The position numbers and the translations under genes are program-made. DNA of 10,622 nt from CAWJHE01 sp964614855 (GTDB lineage Bacteria; Chloroflexota; Anaerolineae; Anaerolineales; UBA4823), in assembly GCA_964614855.1 (NCBI GenBank), contig CAZTMX010000095.1, positions 1-10,622 on the forward strand, read 5' to 3'. The notes beneath the pieces were generated by a model. It had not been told where the DNA came from. It saw nothing but the letters and a program-made list of their open reading frames with translations, and searched no databases. Below are positions 1-7,349 of this stretch, piece after piece; position 1 is the stretch's first letter, and every line of letters begins with the position of its first letter.

Positions 1-75
1 GGTAACCAATCCCAGGGTCACATTGAAGTTGAGCTCTTTCTTTTTTTGAGGGGGCTGATCACCGGTCAAAGTCAT
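1..75 (-). CDS. N-terminus of an unidentified gene, possibly AtpZ/AtpI-like (partial at left edge)
   Basis: A minus-strand frame opens with ATG at 75-73 and stays open to the window edge, giving 25 residues that begin MTLTGDQPPQKKKEL. A short hydrophilic, lysine-rich head is followed by a more apolar stretch ending LGLVT, as if entering a first membrane helix. Small AtpZ/AtpI-type proteins at the head of ATP synthase operons have this kind of N-terminus, and an ATP synthase operon next to complex I would make sense, but 25 residues cannot prove it. A promoter with good spacing sits immediately upstream, which supports this being a real gene start and a separate transcription unit from nuoN. 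There is no convincing Shine-Dalgarno before the ATG, unlike the nuo genes. The start is fairly likely; the identity is a guess. Confidence 0.4.
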   Translation of the reverse strand, partial: MTLTGDQPPQKKKELNFNVTLGLVT

Positions 76-84
76 ACCTGGAGA

Positions 85-114
85 ATTGTATCACAAGCAT
101 TCAAAAGACGTCAA
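85..114 (-). promoter_or_regulatory. Sigma70-type promoter for the left-edge gene, leaderless or near-leaderless
   Basis: Read on the minus strand, TTGACG (114-109) is followed by an 18-base spacer and TACAAT (90-85). This is 5/6 match to the -35 consensus and 5/6 to the -10 consensus. The -10 ends only 9 bases before the ATG at 75, so transcription would start within about 0-3 bases of the start codon. The mRNA would then be leaderless or nearly so, which fits the lack of a Shine-Dalgarno. It would drive the left-edge gene independently of the nuo operon. Confidence 0.55.
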
Positions 115-198
115 TAAAGCCGCATTCTCAGCCAAGGAATGGCAATAATCTCGCTCTTGACCTCTGGAATCGTTGACCTGCCACCAAATTTATCAAAT

Positions 199-1641
199 TT
201 AGAAAAGAGCCGCAGCCGCGTTGGTTACCCAACCAAACCAGGGCGCAAAAATAGTACCGATGGCGAGAATTGCCACCGATAAGACAGCCAATGCCACTTT
301 ATTTGAACCGGCAACTGGCATCGGTTGTTCATCGCCTTCCTGGCGGTAAAGATAAACATACTTCAACACCGTGAGGTAGTAGTACAGACCGATGATCGAG
401 TTCAGCGCGCCAACTGCAGCCAACCAGATCCAGCCTGCATTTACTGCTGCAGCAAAAACCACAACCTTAACCACAAAACCACCAAACGGAGGCATACCTG
501 CCAGCGAAAGGAAAGCCACCAGCATAGCCAGCGCCAAACCTGGTGATCGCCGGCTAAGACCGTAATACGCCGTCAGATCATCGGAGCCGAGAAATTTGCT
601 GGCAATAGAGACAACGCCAAAGGCTGCCAGGTTGGTTGCCATATATGCAATCAGGTAGAAGACCACGCTGGAAACACCCAGCTCAGTTCCGGTTACCACA
701 CCAATCAGCGCGTACCCAGCATGTGCAATCGACGAAAAAGCCAGCAAGCGTTTGATATTTTTTTGCGAAAGTGCGATTAAGTTACCCAGGGTCATGCTGG
801 CAACCGACAGAACTGCAAGGATTACAGACCAGGCTTGGGCATCGATGGGGAAAACGATTTGCAGAACACGCAAGAGAACGGCAAAACCCGCAGCCTTTGA
901 GGCGGTGGAAAGAAAACCCGCCACAGGCGTTGGAGCGCCTTCGTAAACATCCGGCGCCCAAAAATGCATCGGTACGGCAGAAATCTTGAAACCAAACCCA
1001 ATCAACACCATAAACAGGCTGCCGATCACGTACACTACCGGGCCGCTTCCTTGCTGCAGGTTAGCCGCAATGGCGTACAGATCTGTCGTACCTGAGAAAC
1101 CATACAGCAGGCTAAAGCCGTAGAGCATGATGGCGGAAGTCATGGCGCCAAAGAGAAGGTATTTGAAACCAGATTCTGTTGATTTCTTATCTCTCAGCAC
1201 AAAGCCAGCCAGGATATATAACGGGATCGATGTGGTTTCTATGGACAAGAAGAGCATAATCAGGTCTGCCGCAGATGCCATGAAAGCCATGCCCATGGTC
1301 GAGGCAAGCATCAGCACATAGAATTCTCCGCGATCGCCAAGCCCTTTTACATCCATGGCAAATAGAGCAGTAATCGCAGCGCCAAAGAGAAAGATCAGCT
1401 TGAAAACAAAGCCAAGCCAGTCATAGCGCAGCATGCCGCCCCAGACCAATTGACCTTCACCAGACGGCCACGCAACCAGGCTGCTGAACATAATCAGAAC
1501 AAGACCCGTAGCCACCACCCACCCCAGGTTTCTGTGCTGCTGGCGCGGCAAGATCAGGTCCAGGGCAAGGATCAGTATCGCCAGGACTAGGAGCAATATT
1601 TCAGGTAAGATAGGTAAAAACATTGATGCATCGAGGGACAT
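199..1641 (-). CDS. nuoN: NADH-quinone oxidoreductase subunit N (NuoN)
   Basis: NuoN is the antiporter-like proton-translocating subunit of the complex I membrane arm nearest to NuoK/J/A. The product is 480 residues, normal for the family, and hydrophobic throughout with about 14 membrane segments. Hallmarks are visible: the TM5 glutamate E135 (LSIETTSIPLYILAGF), the TM7 lysine K219 before VPMHFWAPDVYEGAPTPV, K249 (STASKAAGF), the KNIKRLLAFSSIAHAGY segment near 294-310, and K392 in MPPFGGFVVKVVVF. All expected pumping residues are therefore present. The ATG at 1641 lies 9 bases from the ribosome site GGGAGG (1651-1656), which sits inside the last codons of nuoM2. The two genes are only 2 bases apart, implying co-transcription and translational coupling. 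It is the last nuo gene here. No intrinsic terminator is seen after it. Confidence 0.97.
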   Translation of the reverse strand: MSLDASMFLPILPEILLLVLAILILALDLILPRQQHRNLGWVVATGLVLIMFSSLVAWPSGEGQLVWGGMLRYDWLGFVFKLIFLFGAAITALFAMDVKGLGDRGEFYVLMLASTMGMAFMASAADLIMLFLSIETTSIPLYILAGFVLRDKKSTESGFKYLLFGAMTSAIMLYGFSLLYGFSGTTDLYAIAANLQQGSGPVVYVIGSLFMVLIGFGFKISAVPMHFWAPDVYEGAPTPVAGFLSTASKAAGFAVLLRVLQIVFPIDAQAWSVILAVLSVASMTLGNLIALSQKNIKRLLAFSSIAHAGYALIGVVTGTELGVSSVVFYLIAYMATNLAAFGVVSIASKFLGSDDLTAYYGLSRRSPGLALAMLVAFLSLAGMPPFGGFVVKVVVFAAAVNAGWIWLAAVGALNSIIGLYYYLTVLKYVYLYRQEGDEQPMPVAGSNKVALAVLSVAILAIGTIFAPWFGWVTNAAAALF

Positions 1642-1643
1642 GG

Positions 1644-3116
1644 TTAGACACCTCCCAAAAGGCGGAGAACATTGTTCACACCAGATTCAACCAGTGGTAC
1701 CATAATCTGCGGATACACACCCAGGATAACCAGGATGGCTGACAAGAAAACCAGGGCAACTTTATCTAATACGCTTACATCATGCACATGATCAGCAAAC
1801 TCTGCTGGCATTTCTCCGAAGAAGACCTTGGTGATGATGCGGATAATATAGGATGCGGTAATCACGATGGATATCGCGCCTACAATCGCAATCCAGGGAT
1901 ATGATTCCCACAACCCCATAAAGATGGGAAATTCTGCAATAAAGCCAGAAAAACCAGGCATACCCATGGACACCAAACCGCCGATAATGAAGGCAATTGC
2001 CACCAGGGGCATTACCTTTCTAAACCCACCCAGTTTTGGTATCTCTCGAGTGTGCGCCTGGTCGTAGACCATACCGACAACAGCAAAGAATAGAGCCGTC
2101 ATCACACCATGGGAAAACATTTGGATGCCCGCGCCTAACATTCCAGTGCTGTTCAAGGTGGCAAACCCCATCGAAACAAGCCCCATATGCGAGACGGATG
2201 AAAACCCAATGACATATTTAAAATCCGTTTGGACGCTTGCGATAAAGGCGCCGTAAACCACGTTCACCAGAGTCAGCAGGATGATCCACGGCATATGAAA
2301 CTTTGCACCTTCAGGCAGCAGCATGATTCCCACCCGCAGGGCGGCAAAAGCGCCTAATTTCATCAAGACACCAGCATGGAACATGGAGACTGCAGTTGGC
2401 GCCGCAACGTGGCCGTCTGGGCTCCAGTTGTGAAATGGGAAGATACCACCCAGAATGGCAAAACCAAAGAAAACAAATGGAAACCATATCTTCTGAAAAG
2501 TCGCCGAGAAACCTGCATTTTCCAGGGCGATCATGTCAAATGTACCCAACCCTGAGGTGAAATACATTGCCAGCGCACCAATCAGCGCCATCATAGAACC
2601 GATAAACAGGTAAAGTGTCAATTTCATGGCTGCGTATTCGCGCGTAACCTTCCAACCCCAGATGGCAATCAGGAGGTACATCGGGAACACGGCAATTTCG
2701 TAGAAGAAGAACAACATGAATAAATCCAGCGATACAAACACACCAAATACACCGGTCGCCAGGATAAAAAGGAAGGCAAAAAATTCACGCGGTCTGTCAT
2801 CGATACGCCAGGAAATCAATACACCCGTGAACATCACCACACCAGTCAACAAGACCAGTGGAGCGTTTATCCCATCTACACCCACATAGTAGGATATGCC
2901 GATGGCAGGGAGCCAGGCGTATTTTTCTACCAACTGGTAGCCGCCAACAGCAATGTCATAGGAGAAATACACCCAGATAGATAGGAGCAGGGCAAATGCT
3001 CCTGCTGACAGGGCTGCTACGCGCACCTCGGTCTTGCGATCTGCCGGGATAAGCAAGATCAACAGACCTGCTATCATCGGAGTAAAAACAATGACGCTAA
3101 TAATTGGAAATTGCAT
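1644..3116 (-). CDS. nuoM: NADH-quinone oxidoreductase subunit M, second copy (NuoM2)
   Basis: This is an antiporter-like membrane subunit of complex I, 490 residues, with about 14 membrane segments. It is the second of two tandem NuoM paralogues and lies between the canonical nuoM and nuoN. Family features: TM5 glutamate E140 (FFFYEIAVFPMYLLIAIW), the FPFHNWSPDGHVAAPTAVSM block at about 226-245, K253 in GVLMKLGAF, FKYVIGFSSVSHMG at 299-312, SHGVMTALFF at 335-344, and the terminal glutamate E395 in GFIAEF. Oddity: the lysine before that FPFH block (AIKVPVWPFH in the first copy) is replaced, reading AILGGIFPFH, with leucine at 222. The copies are highly diverged, so this is not a recent duplication. 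ATG at 3116 is preceded by GAGGTG (3121-3126), 4 bases away. In the assembled arm it would sit between NuoM1 and NuoN if gene order mirrors position. Confidence 0.95.
   Translation of the reverse strand: MQFPIISVIVFTPMIAGLLILLIPADRKTEVRVAALSAGAFALLLSIWVYFSYDIAVGGYQLVEKYAWLPAIGISYYVGVDGINAPLVLLTGVVMFTGVLISWRIDDRPREFFAFLFILATGVFGVFVSLDLFMLFFFYEIAVFPMYLLIAIWGWKVTREYAAMKLTLYLFIGSMMALIGALAMYFTSGLGTFDMIALENAGFSATFQKIWFPFVFFGFAILGGIFPFHNWSPDGHVAAPTAVSMFHAGVLMKLGAFAALRVGIMLLPEGAKFHMPWIILLTLVNVVYGAFIASVQTDFKYVIGFSSVSHMGLVSMGFATLNSTGMLGAGIQMFSHGVMTALFFAVVGMVYDQAHTREIPKLGGFRKVMPLVAIAFIIGGLVSMGMPGFSGFIAEFPIFMGLWESYPWIAIVGAISIVITASYIIRIITKVFFGEMPAEFADHVHDVSVLDKVALVFLSAILVILGVYPQIMVPLVESGVNNVLRLLGGV
1651..1656 (-). 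promoter_or_regulatory. Ribosome binding site of nuoN within the end of nuoM2
   Basis: The minus strand reads GGGAGG at 1656-1651, 9 bases before the nuoN ATG. It lies inside the last codons of nuoM2 (Leu-Leu-Gly-Gly-Val-stop). Ribosomes terminating nuoM2 would cover this site, so translation of the two is probably coupled. Confidence 0.7.
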
Positions 3117-3158
3117 CGTTCACCTCAGTCGTGTCTCATGATACGCTTGCGCGCACCG

Positions 3159-4709
3159 TTAGAACAGCATCTTGACTGCGTTGTTAATTACACCCAAAAT
3201 CCAGGACGGCCAGACACCGATCCACAGGATCAGGACCATCAGCGGGACAATCACAAATATCTCTCGCGCATTAATTTCAGTGAGATGGCCTGCCCAATGC
3301 TCATTCAACGGTCCATGCAATACCTGTTTGATGCCTTTCAATATATAAGCGCCGGTGAAGAATAAACCGATCATCGCCAGAGCCGTATACACCGTAAAGA
3401 TCGGCCAAGAACCTCGCACCACCATAAATTCTGACACAAAACCATTCAAACCCGGCAGCCCCAGTGAAGCCATCGAGGTAAAGATCAGGATACCGCCGTA
3501 AACAGGAACCAATGGGAAAAGTCCGCCAAAATCCTTCAGGTTACGGGTGTGTGTCCGTTCGTAGATCACACCCACCAGAAAGAACATACCAGCAGCAGAT
3601 AAACCGTGGTTGAACATTTGCAGTACAGCGCCGTTCATGGCAATGTGAGCATCGGGGGTGCCTGCAGCGTAAGCTGCTGCTGCAATACCCAGAACTACAA
3701 ATCCCATATGGTTAACTGAGGAATACGCAACCAGACGCTTGAAGTCATCCTGCCCGTACGAGGCCAGTGCGCCGAAAATGATTGCCATCACCGCCAAAAA
3801 TGCCAGCGCTCCAGCATACTGCCTGGCTTCTGCAGGATACAGAGGCAGAACCAGGCGTAAGAAACCGTAAGCGCCCAACTTGAGCAAAACACCCGCCAGG
3901 ATCATCGACCCTGCCGTAGGGGCTTCGGTATGCGCATCCGGCAGCCAGGTGTGGAAAGGCCATACGGGCACTTTTATAGCAAATGCGATCGTAAACGCCC
4001 AAAATGCGATGGCTTTTACCGTCTCAATTGGCACATTGAACGGTACTTGCGCCAAGGAAGGCCAGATCTGGTACAACTCGGTGATATCAAATGTCCCACC
4101 CACTACGCCCAGCATTTGGATTGCCAGCAGCAAGCCTAAAGAACCTGCCATGGTATAGATCATAAACTTAAAGGAAGCGTAAGTACGAGCAGGGATTTTC
4201 TTCCCACCCCAGATTTCACGCTCGCCTTTCTCGCTGCCCCACTGGTTGATCAGGAAATACATTGGAACCAGGCCAAACTCCCAGAACACAAAGAAGAGCA
4301 GCAAGTCCAGCGCGAGGAACACACCCAACATCCCCATCTCCAGCAAGAAGAACAGGATCATGTAGGATTTGATGCGTTCTTTGATGCTGAAGGACGCCAG
4401 GATGGCAAGCGGGGTCAAAATGGTGGTGAGTATCACCATGGTCAACGAGATACCGTCCACTCCCAGGTGGAAGGACGAGTTGATCGCGCTATACCAGATA
4501 TATTTCTCCTCAAATTGAAACCCTGTGCCTGCCTGGTCAAAGCGGAACCACAAGACCAACGAGAGAAACAGCGGGATAAAGCTCAGGACAAAAGCTACCC
4601 AGCGCAGTAAATTCTCTTGCTCGCGCGGCAGGACAAAAAGGATCGCCCCTGCAATCGCGGGTGAAAATAAGATGAGCGTAAGCAGGTGATTTACGATGAA
4701 ATCCATCAT
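3159..4709 (-). CDS. nuoM: NADH-quinone oxidoreductase subunit M, first (canonical) copy (NuoM1)
   Basis: NuoM is the middle antiporter-like proton-pumping subunit of complex I. The product is 516 residues with about 14 membrane segments. All expected pumping residues are present: TM5 glutamate E144 (FWEFGLVPMYFLINQWG), TM7 lysine K246 (FAIKVPVWPFHTWLPDAHTE), K277 (AGVLLKLGAYG), the DDFKRLVAYSSVNHMGF block at 321-337, FNHGLSAAGMFFL at 366-378, and E427 (GFVSEFM). A polar insertion of roughly ten residues (SEKGEREIWGGKKIPART region, 159-176) lies between TM5 and TM6. The frame begins with two ATG codons, at 4709 and 4706. AGGAG (4717-4713) is 3 bases from the first and 6 from the second, so the second may be the real start. 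The gene follows nuoL after 40 bases and precedes nuoM2 by 42 bases. Confidence 0.97.
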   Translation of the reverse strand: MMDFIVNHLLTLILFSPAIAGAILFVLPREQENLLRWVAFVLSFIPLFLSLVLWFRFDQAGTGFQFEEKYIWYSAINSSFHLGVDGISLTMVILTTILTPLAILASFSIKERIKSYMILFFLLEMGMLGVFLALDLLLFFVFWEFGLVPMYFLINQWGSEKGEREIWGGKKIPARTYASFKFMIYTMAGSLGLLLAIQMLGVVGGTFDITELYQIWPSLAQVPFNVPIETVKAIAFWAFTIAFAIKVPVWPFHTWLPDAHTEAPTAGSMILAGVLLKLGAYGFLRLVLPLYPAEARQYAGALAFLAVMAIIFGALASYGQDDFKRLVAYSSVNHMGFVVLGIAAAAYAAGTPDAHIAMNGAVLQMFNHGLSAAGMFFLVGVIYERTHTRNLKDFGGLFPLVPVYGGILIFTSMASLGLPGLNGFVSEFMVVRGSWPIFTVYTALAMIGLFFTGAYILKGIKQVLHGPLNEHWAGHLTEINAREIFVIVPLMVLILWIGVWPSWILGVINNAVKMLF

Positions 4710-4749
4710 TCGCTCCTAGTCAAAAAATTGCCTCTGCTGGCCTTGGGGG

Positions 4750-6939
4750 CTAGCGAGCCATCATTAATAAATAATAGAACAGCGCAGAAAAAGCCGCCAC
4801 GCTGACCAATGCCAGGATCATGTACTGCTGGACACGACCGGTTTGGATGACACGCAAGACATTGCCAAGCTTCTTGGTGGTTTCCGCCATCCAATCGCCT
4901 GAACCGTTGACAACCGGTTTGTCGATCGCATCTCGCAGAAAATTACCGATGATGCCAGAGATATTCGCAAACCAGTGCAGCACACCATCGATGACTTTGC
5001 GATCCATCCACAAAGAAGTGAACGTCTCAGACAACCAATAAGCAGGCTGGACAAAAGCTTTGTCATACATTTCATCAAAGTAGTATTTATTTTTCAATAC
5101 TTTATGGAACGAGCCTAGCCTGGCCTCGACCGGATCCTGGTCGCCAGCTTTTACCTTACGATACACCAACCAACCCAGGTATAAGCCGCCCAGGGCAACC
5201 ACCAGCGAGGTCAACAAAGGCACAAAGCTAAAGTCAACTGCCATCGGGTGTTCAACCAGGGTTCCGCCGACAAACTCATGGAACCAGTTCGGGATTACCC
5301 CGCCTAACATAGGAAAATGCTCTGGAATGCCCACCCAACCGGCGGTCACAGCAAAGAATGCCAGGATCGCCAGGGGTGTGGTCATCGTCCACGGTGTTTC
5401 ACTGGCATGTTCAGCTGCGTGCGTGCGCTGTTTTCCTAGGAAGGTCAGGCTGATCTGCCGCATGGTGTAAAAGGCAGTGAGCAACGCTGCCAAAGCCAGG
5501 GTGAGGAACACTACCCAGTGCCCGTGACCAAATGCATCTGCCAAGATTTCGTCCTTTGACCAGAAACCCGCCGTGACCAACGGGAAACCAGATAGCGCCA
5601 GGCCGCCGATCAAGAATGTCCAGAAGGTAACCGGCATTTTTTTGCGCAGCCCGCCCATATTGAACATATCCTGTGGATCCACATGCTCGCCAGTGTGCAG
5701 TACACCGTGTTCCATGCCGTGGATGACTGAACCGGAACCCAGGAATAAAAGCGCTTTGAAGAACGCATGGGTGATGAGGTGAAAAGCTGCTGCCACATAG
5801 GCGCCAATCCCCAATGCCGCAACCATGTAGCCCAACTGAGAAATTGTCGAATAAGCCAGGACTCGTTTGATATCATTTTGCGCCACGGCGATCGTGGCGG
5901 CAAACAGTGCAGTGAAAGCGCCGATAAACGCCATCAGCATCATCGGTGGCGTCAGGTGACCGTGTTCCATGCCAGCTGAAAGCAGCGGAAAGACCCGGAT
6001 CACCATATACACACCCGCAGACACCATGGTCGCAGCATGGATCATGGCAGAAACAGGGGTCGGACCTTCCATCGCATCCGGCAGCCAGACATGTAACGGC
6101 CATTGCGCAGATTTACCTACGGTACCCATAAACAACAAGATACCAATCAATCCGGCAGCCGAAAGACCCGCAAAGCCTGAAGTTGTCTCAGCCAGGCGGG
6201 TCAGAACTTCCTGGTTGTAAAATATTTCGCGGTAATTCAGGGTGCCCGTCATTGAGTACAGATAGGCTATACCCAAGAGCATAAATACATCGCCCAGGCG
6301 GGTAGTGATGAACGCTTTGATCATGGCTGCCCGAGCTGAGGGTTTACCATACCAAAAACCGATCAACAAATATGAGCACAAACCCATGATCTCCCAGCCT
6401 GCGTACAAAATCAGCAGGTTGTCAGAGACCACCAGGGTGTACATACCAAAAGCAAATAAACCGATAAAGGCAAAAAAGCGAGAATACATAGGTTCGATCG
6501 AAGGAACCTTGTGCGAATGGCCGTGTGCATCGGTCACCGTTGCGCCATGCGGCGGTAAACCTGGGCGGTCATGATCCCCCTTGGGTTGCCCGTAATTGTG
6601 ATAACCAACGCTGTACAGGAAGATCATCAGGATGGTCCAGGCTACGAAGAAAAGCGTGGCTGCAGACAGCGGATCAATCTGCACACCGATGCGCAGCCAT
6701 GTCTCTCCGGTAGGCAGCCAGGGGATGGATGATGTAAATGGATGCTCCCCAAAATGCTCAACTTGCAGGGCGCGCAGGAAGATAATCATACTGCCCAGCC
6801 AGGAGAGAAAAGCTGAACCAACCGCAATCGTGTGGCTGAGGGCTTTATGGCGATTGGTAACCAGTATGATCAAGAAAAATGCCAGTAACGGCGGTAAGGG
6901 AACAAGCCAGATCAGAGTTTCTGTTGTTAAAAAATTCAT
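4750..6939 (-). CDS. nuoL: NADH-quinone oxidoreductase subunit L (NuoL), with extended lateral helix
   Basis: NuoL is the distal antiporter-like pump of complex I; its long C-terminal amphipathic helix runs along the other antiporter subunits. The product is 729 residues, versus roughly 610-700 in common homologues. Expected residues are present: E183 (GWEIMGLCSYLLIGFWYG), K276 (GTVGKSAQWPLHVWLPDAME), H387/H391 and K395 (HLITHAFFKALLFLGSGS), and K462-D463 (FWSKDEIL). Two unusual stretches stand out. A histidine-rich hydrophilic insert lies at about 114-148, between membrane segments. The lateral region from FDEMYD (621) to QTGRVQQY (699-706) is 86 residues, about 27 longer than usual homologues as I recall them, and holds a probable 27-residue tandem duplication (649-669 against 676-696). 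A final membrane helix follows at about 707-726. ATG at 6939 is preceded by AAGGTG (6950-6945), 5 bases away. Confidence 0.97.
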   Translation of the reverse strand: MNFLTTETLIWLVPLPPLLAFFLIILVTNRHKALSHTIAVGSAFLSWLGSMIIFLRALQVEHFGEHPFTSSIPWLPTGETWLRIGVQIDPLSAATLFFVAWTILMIFLYSVGYHNYGQPKGDHDRPGLPPHGATVTDAHGHSHKVPSIEPMYSRFFAFIGLFAFGMYTLVVSDNLLILYAGWEIMGLCSYLLIGFWYGKPSARAAMIKAFITTRLGDVFMLLGIAYLYSMTGTLNYREIFYNQEVLTRLAETTSGFAGLSAAGLIGILLFMGTVGKSAQWPLHVWLPDAMEGPTPVSAMIHAATMVSAGVYMVIRVFPLLSAGMEHGHLTPPMMLMAFIGAFTALFAATIAVAQNDIKRVLAYSTISQLGYMVAALGIGAYVAAAFHLITHAFFKALLFLGSGSVIHGMEHGVLHTGEHVDPQDMFNMGGLRKKMPVTFWTFLIGGLALSGFPLVTAGFWSKDEILADAFGHGHWVVFLTLALAALLTAFYTMRQISLTFLGKQRTHAAEHASETPWTMTTPLAILAFFAVTAGWVGIPEHFPMLGGVIPNWFHEFVGGTLVEHPMAVDFSFVPLLTSLVVALGGLYLGWLVYRKVKAGDQDPVEARLGSFHKVLKNKYYFDEMYDKAFVQPAYWLSETFTSLWMDRKVIDGVLHWFANISGIIGNFLRDAIDKPVVNGSGDWMAETTKKLGNVLRVIQTGRVQQYMILALVSVAAFSALFYYLLMMAR
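4852..4995 (-). repeat. Protein-level tandem duplication in the NuoL lateral helix (period 27 residues)
   Basis: Residues 649-669 (4995-4933) align without gaps to residues 676-696 (4914-4852). Eight of 21 positions are identical: V, G, W, A, G, N, L and R. Most others are conservative at the ends, and D646/D673 also match just upstream. The DNA has diverged, so the event is old. The repeat accounts for the 27 extra residues in this region. It could also be an unrelated insertion with chance similarity. Confidence 0.55.
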
Positions 6940-6981
6940 CTTGGCACCTTATAGGGTCTGGTTCAACGACTCAATCCGATG

Positions 6982-7006
6982 AGTACACTGCCAGGAAAGT
7001 ACACTG
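6982..7006. repeat. Nine-base direct repeat in the nuoK-nuoL gap
   Basis: AGTACACTG occurs at 6982-6990 and again at 6998-7006, a period of 16 bases, in the only sizeable untranslated gap between nuoK and nuoL. On the coding strand it reads CAGTGTACT twice. The repeat is exact; its meaning is unknown. It may be a protein-binding pair or an RNA feature, or chance. Confidence 0.45.
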
Positions 7007-7028
7007 ATTGATAAAGTTGATTTCATCA

Positions 7029-7337
7029 TTACCACTTCATCAAATCGATCTCATCCGCAGAAATCGTATTCCGCGTGCGATAGATCGAAATAAACAATGC
7101 CAGGCCGACCGCGACTTCAGCTGCAGCGACTGCAAATACAATCACTGCAAAGACTTGCCCGGCGATCATTTCCGGTGTGCGGTAGCGCCAAAAAGCGACC
7201 AGGTTGATATTCACCGCATTGAGCATCAGCTCAATCCCCATCAAGATTGCAATTGCATTTTTACGCGCCAAAACGCCGAACAACCCGACGCTGAACAACG
7301 CTGCAGCAAAGGTTAAGTACCAGGAAAGGGGTATCAT
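7029..7337 (-). CDS. nuoK: NADH-quinone oxidoreductase subunit K (NuoK)
   Basis: NuoK is a small membrane subunit of complex I, part of the E-channel that links the quinone site to the antiporter modules. The product is 102 residues, the usual size, with three membrane segments (about 4-22, 27-50 and 60-86). Both buried glutamates needed for function are visible: E36 in GIELMLNAVNINLVAF and E74 in FAVAAAEVAVGLALF. The ATG at 7337 is preceded by GGAGG (7347-7343), and only 12 bases separate it from the nuoJ stop, so it is co-translated with nuoJ. The 91 bases to nuoL are the largest gap inside the H-to-N block and contain a short direct repeat. Only one nuoK copy is present. Confidence 0.97.
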   Translation of the reverse strand: MIPLSWYLTFAAALFSVGLFGVLARKNAIAILMGIELMLNAVNINLVAFWRYRTPEMIAGQVFAVIVFAVAAAEVAVGLALFISIYRTRNTISADEIDLMKW

Positions 7338-7349
7338 CGATTCCTCCGT

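Noticed and set aside
131..143. Small hairpin GCCA-AGGAA-TGGC after nuoN as a terminator
   Set aside because: The stem is only 4 bp and no T-run follows it, so it gives no support for termination.
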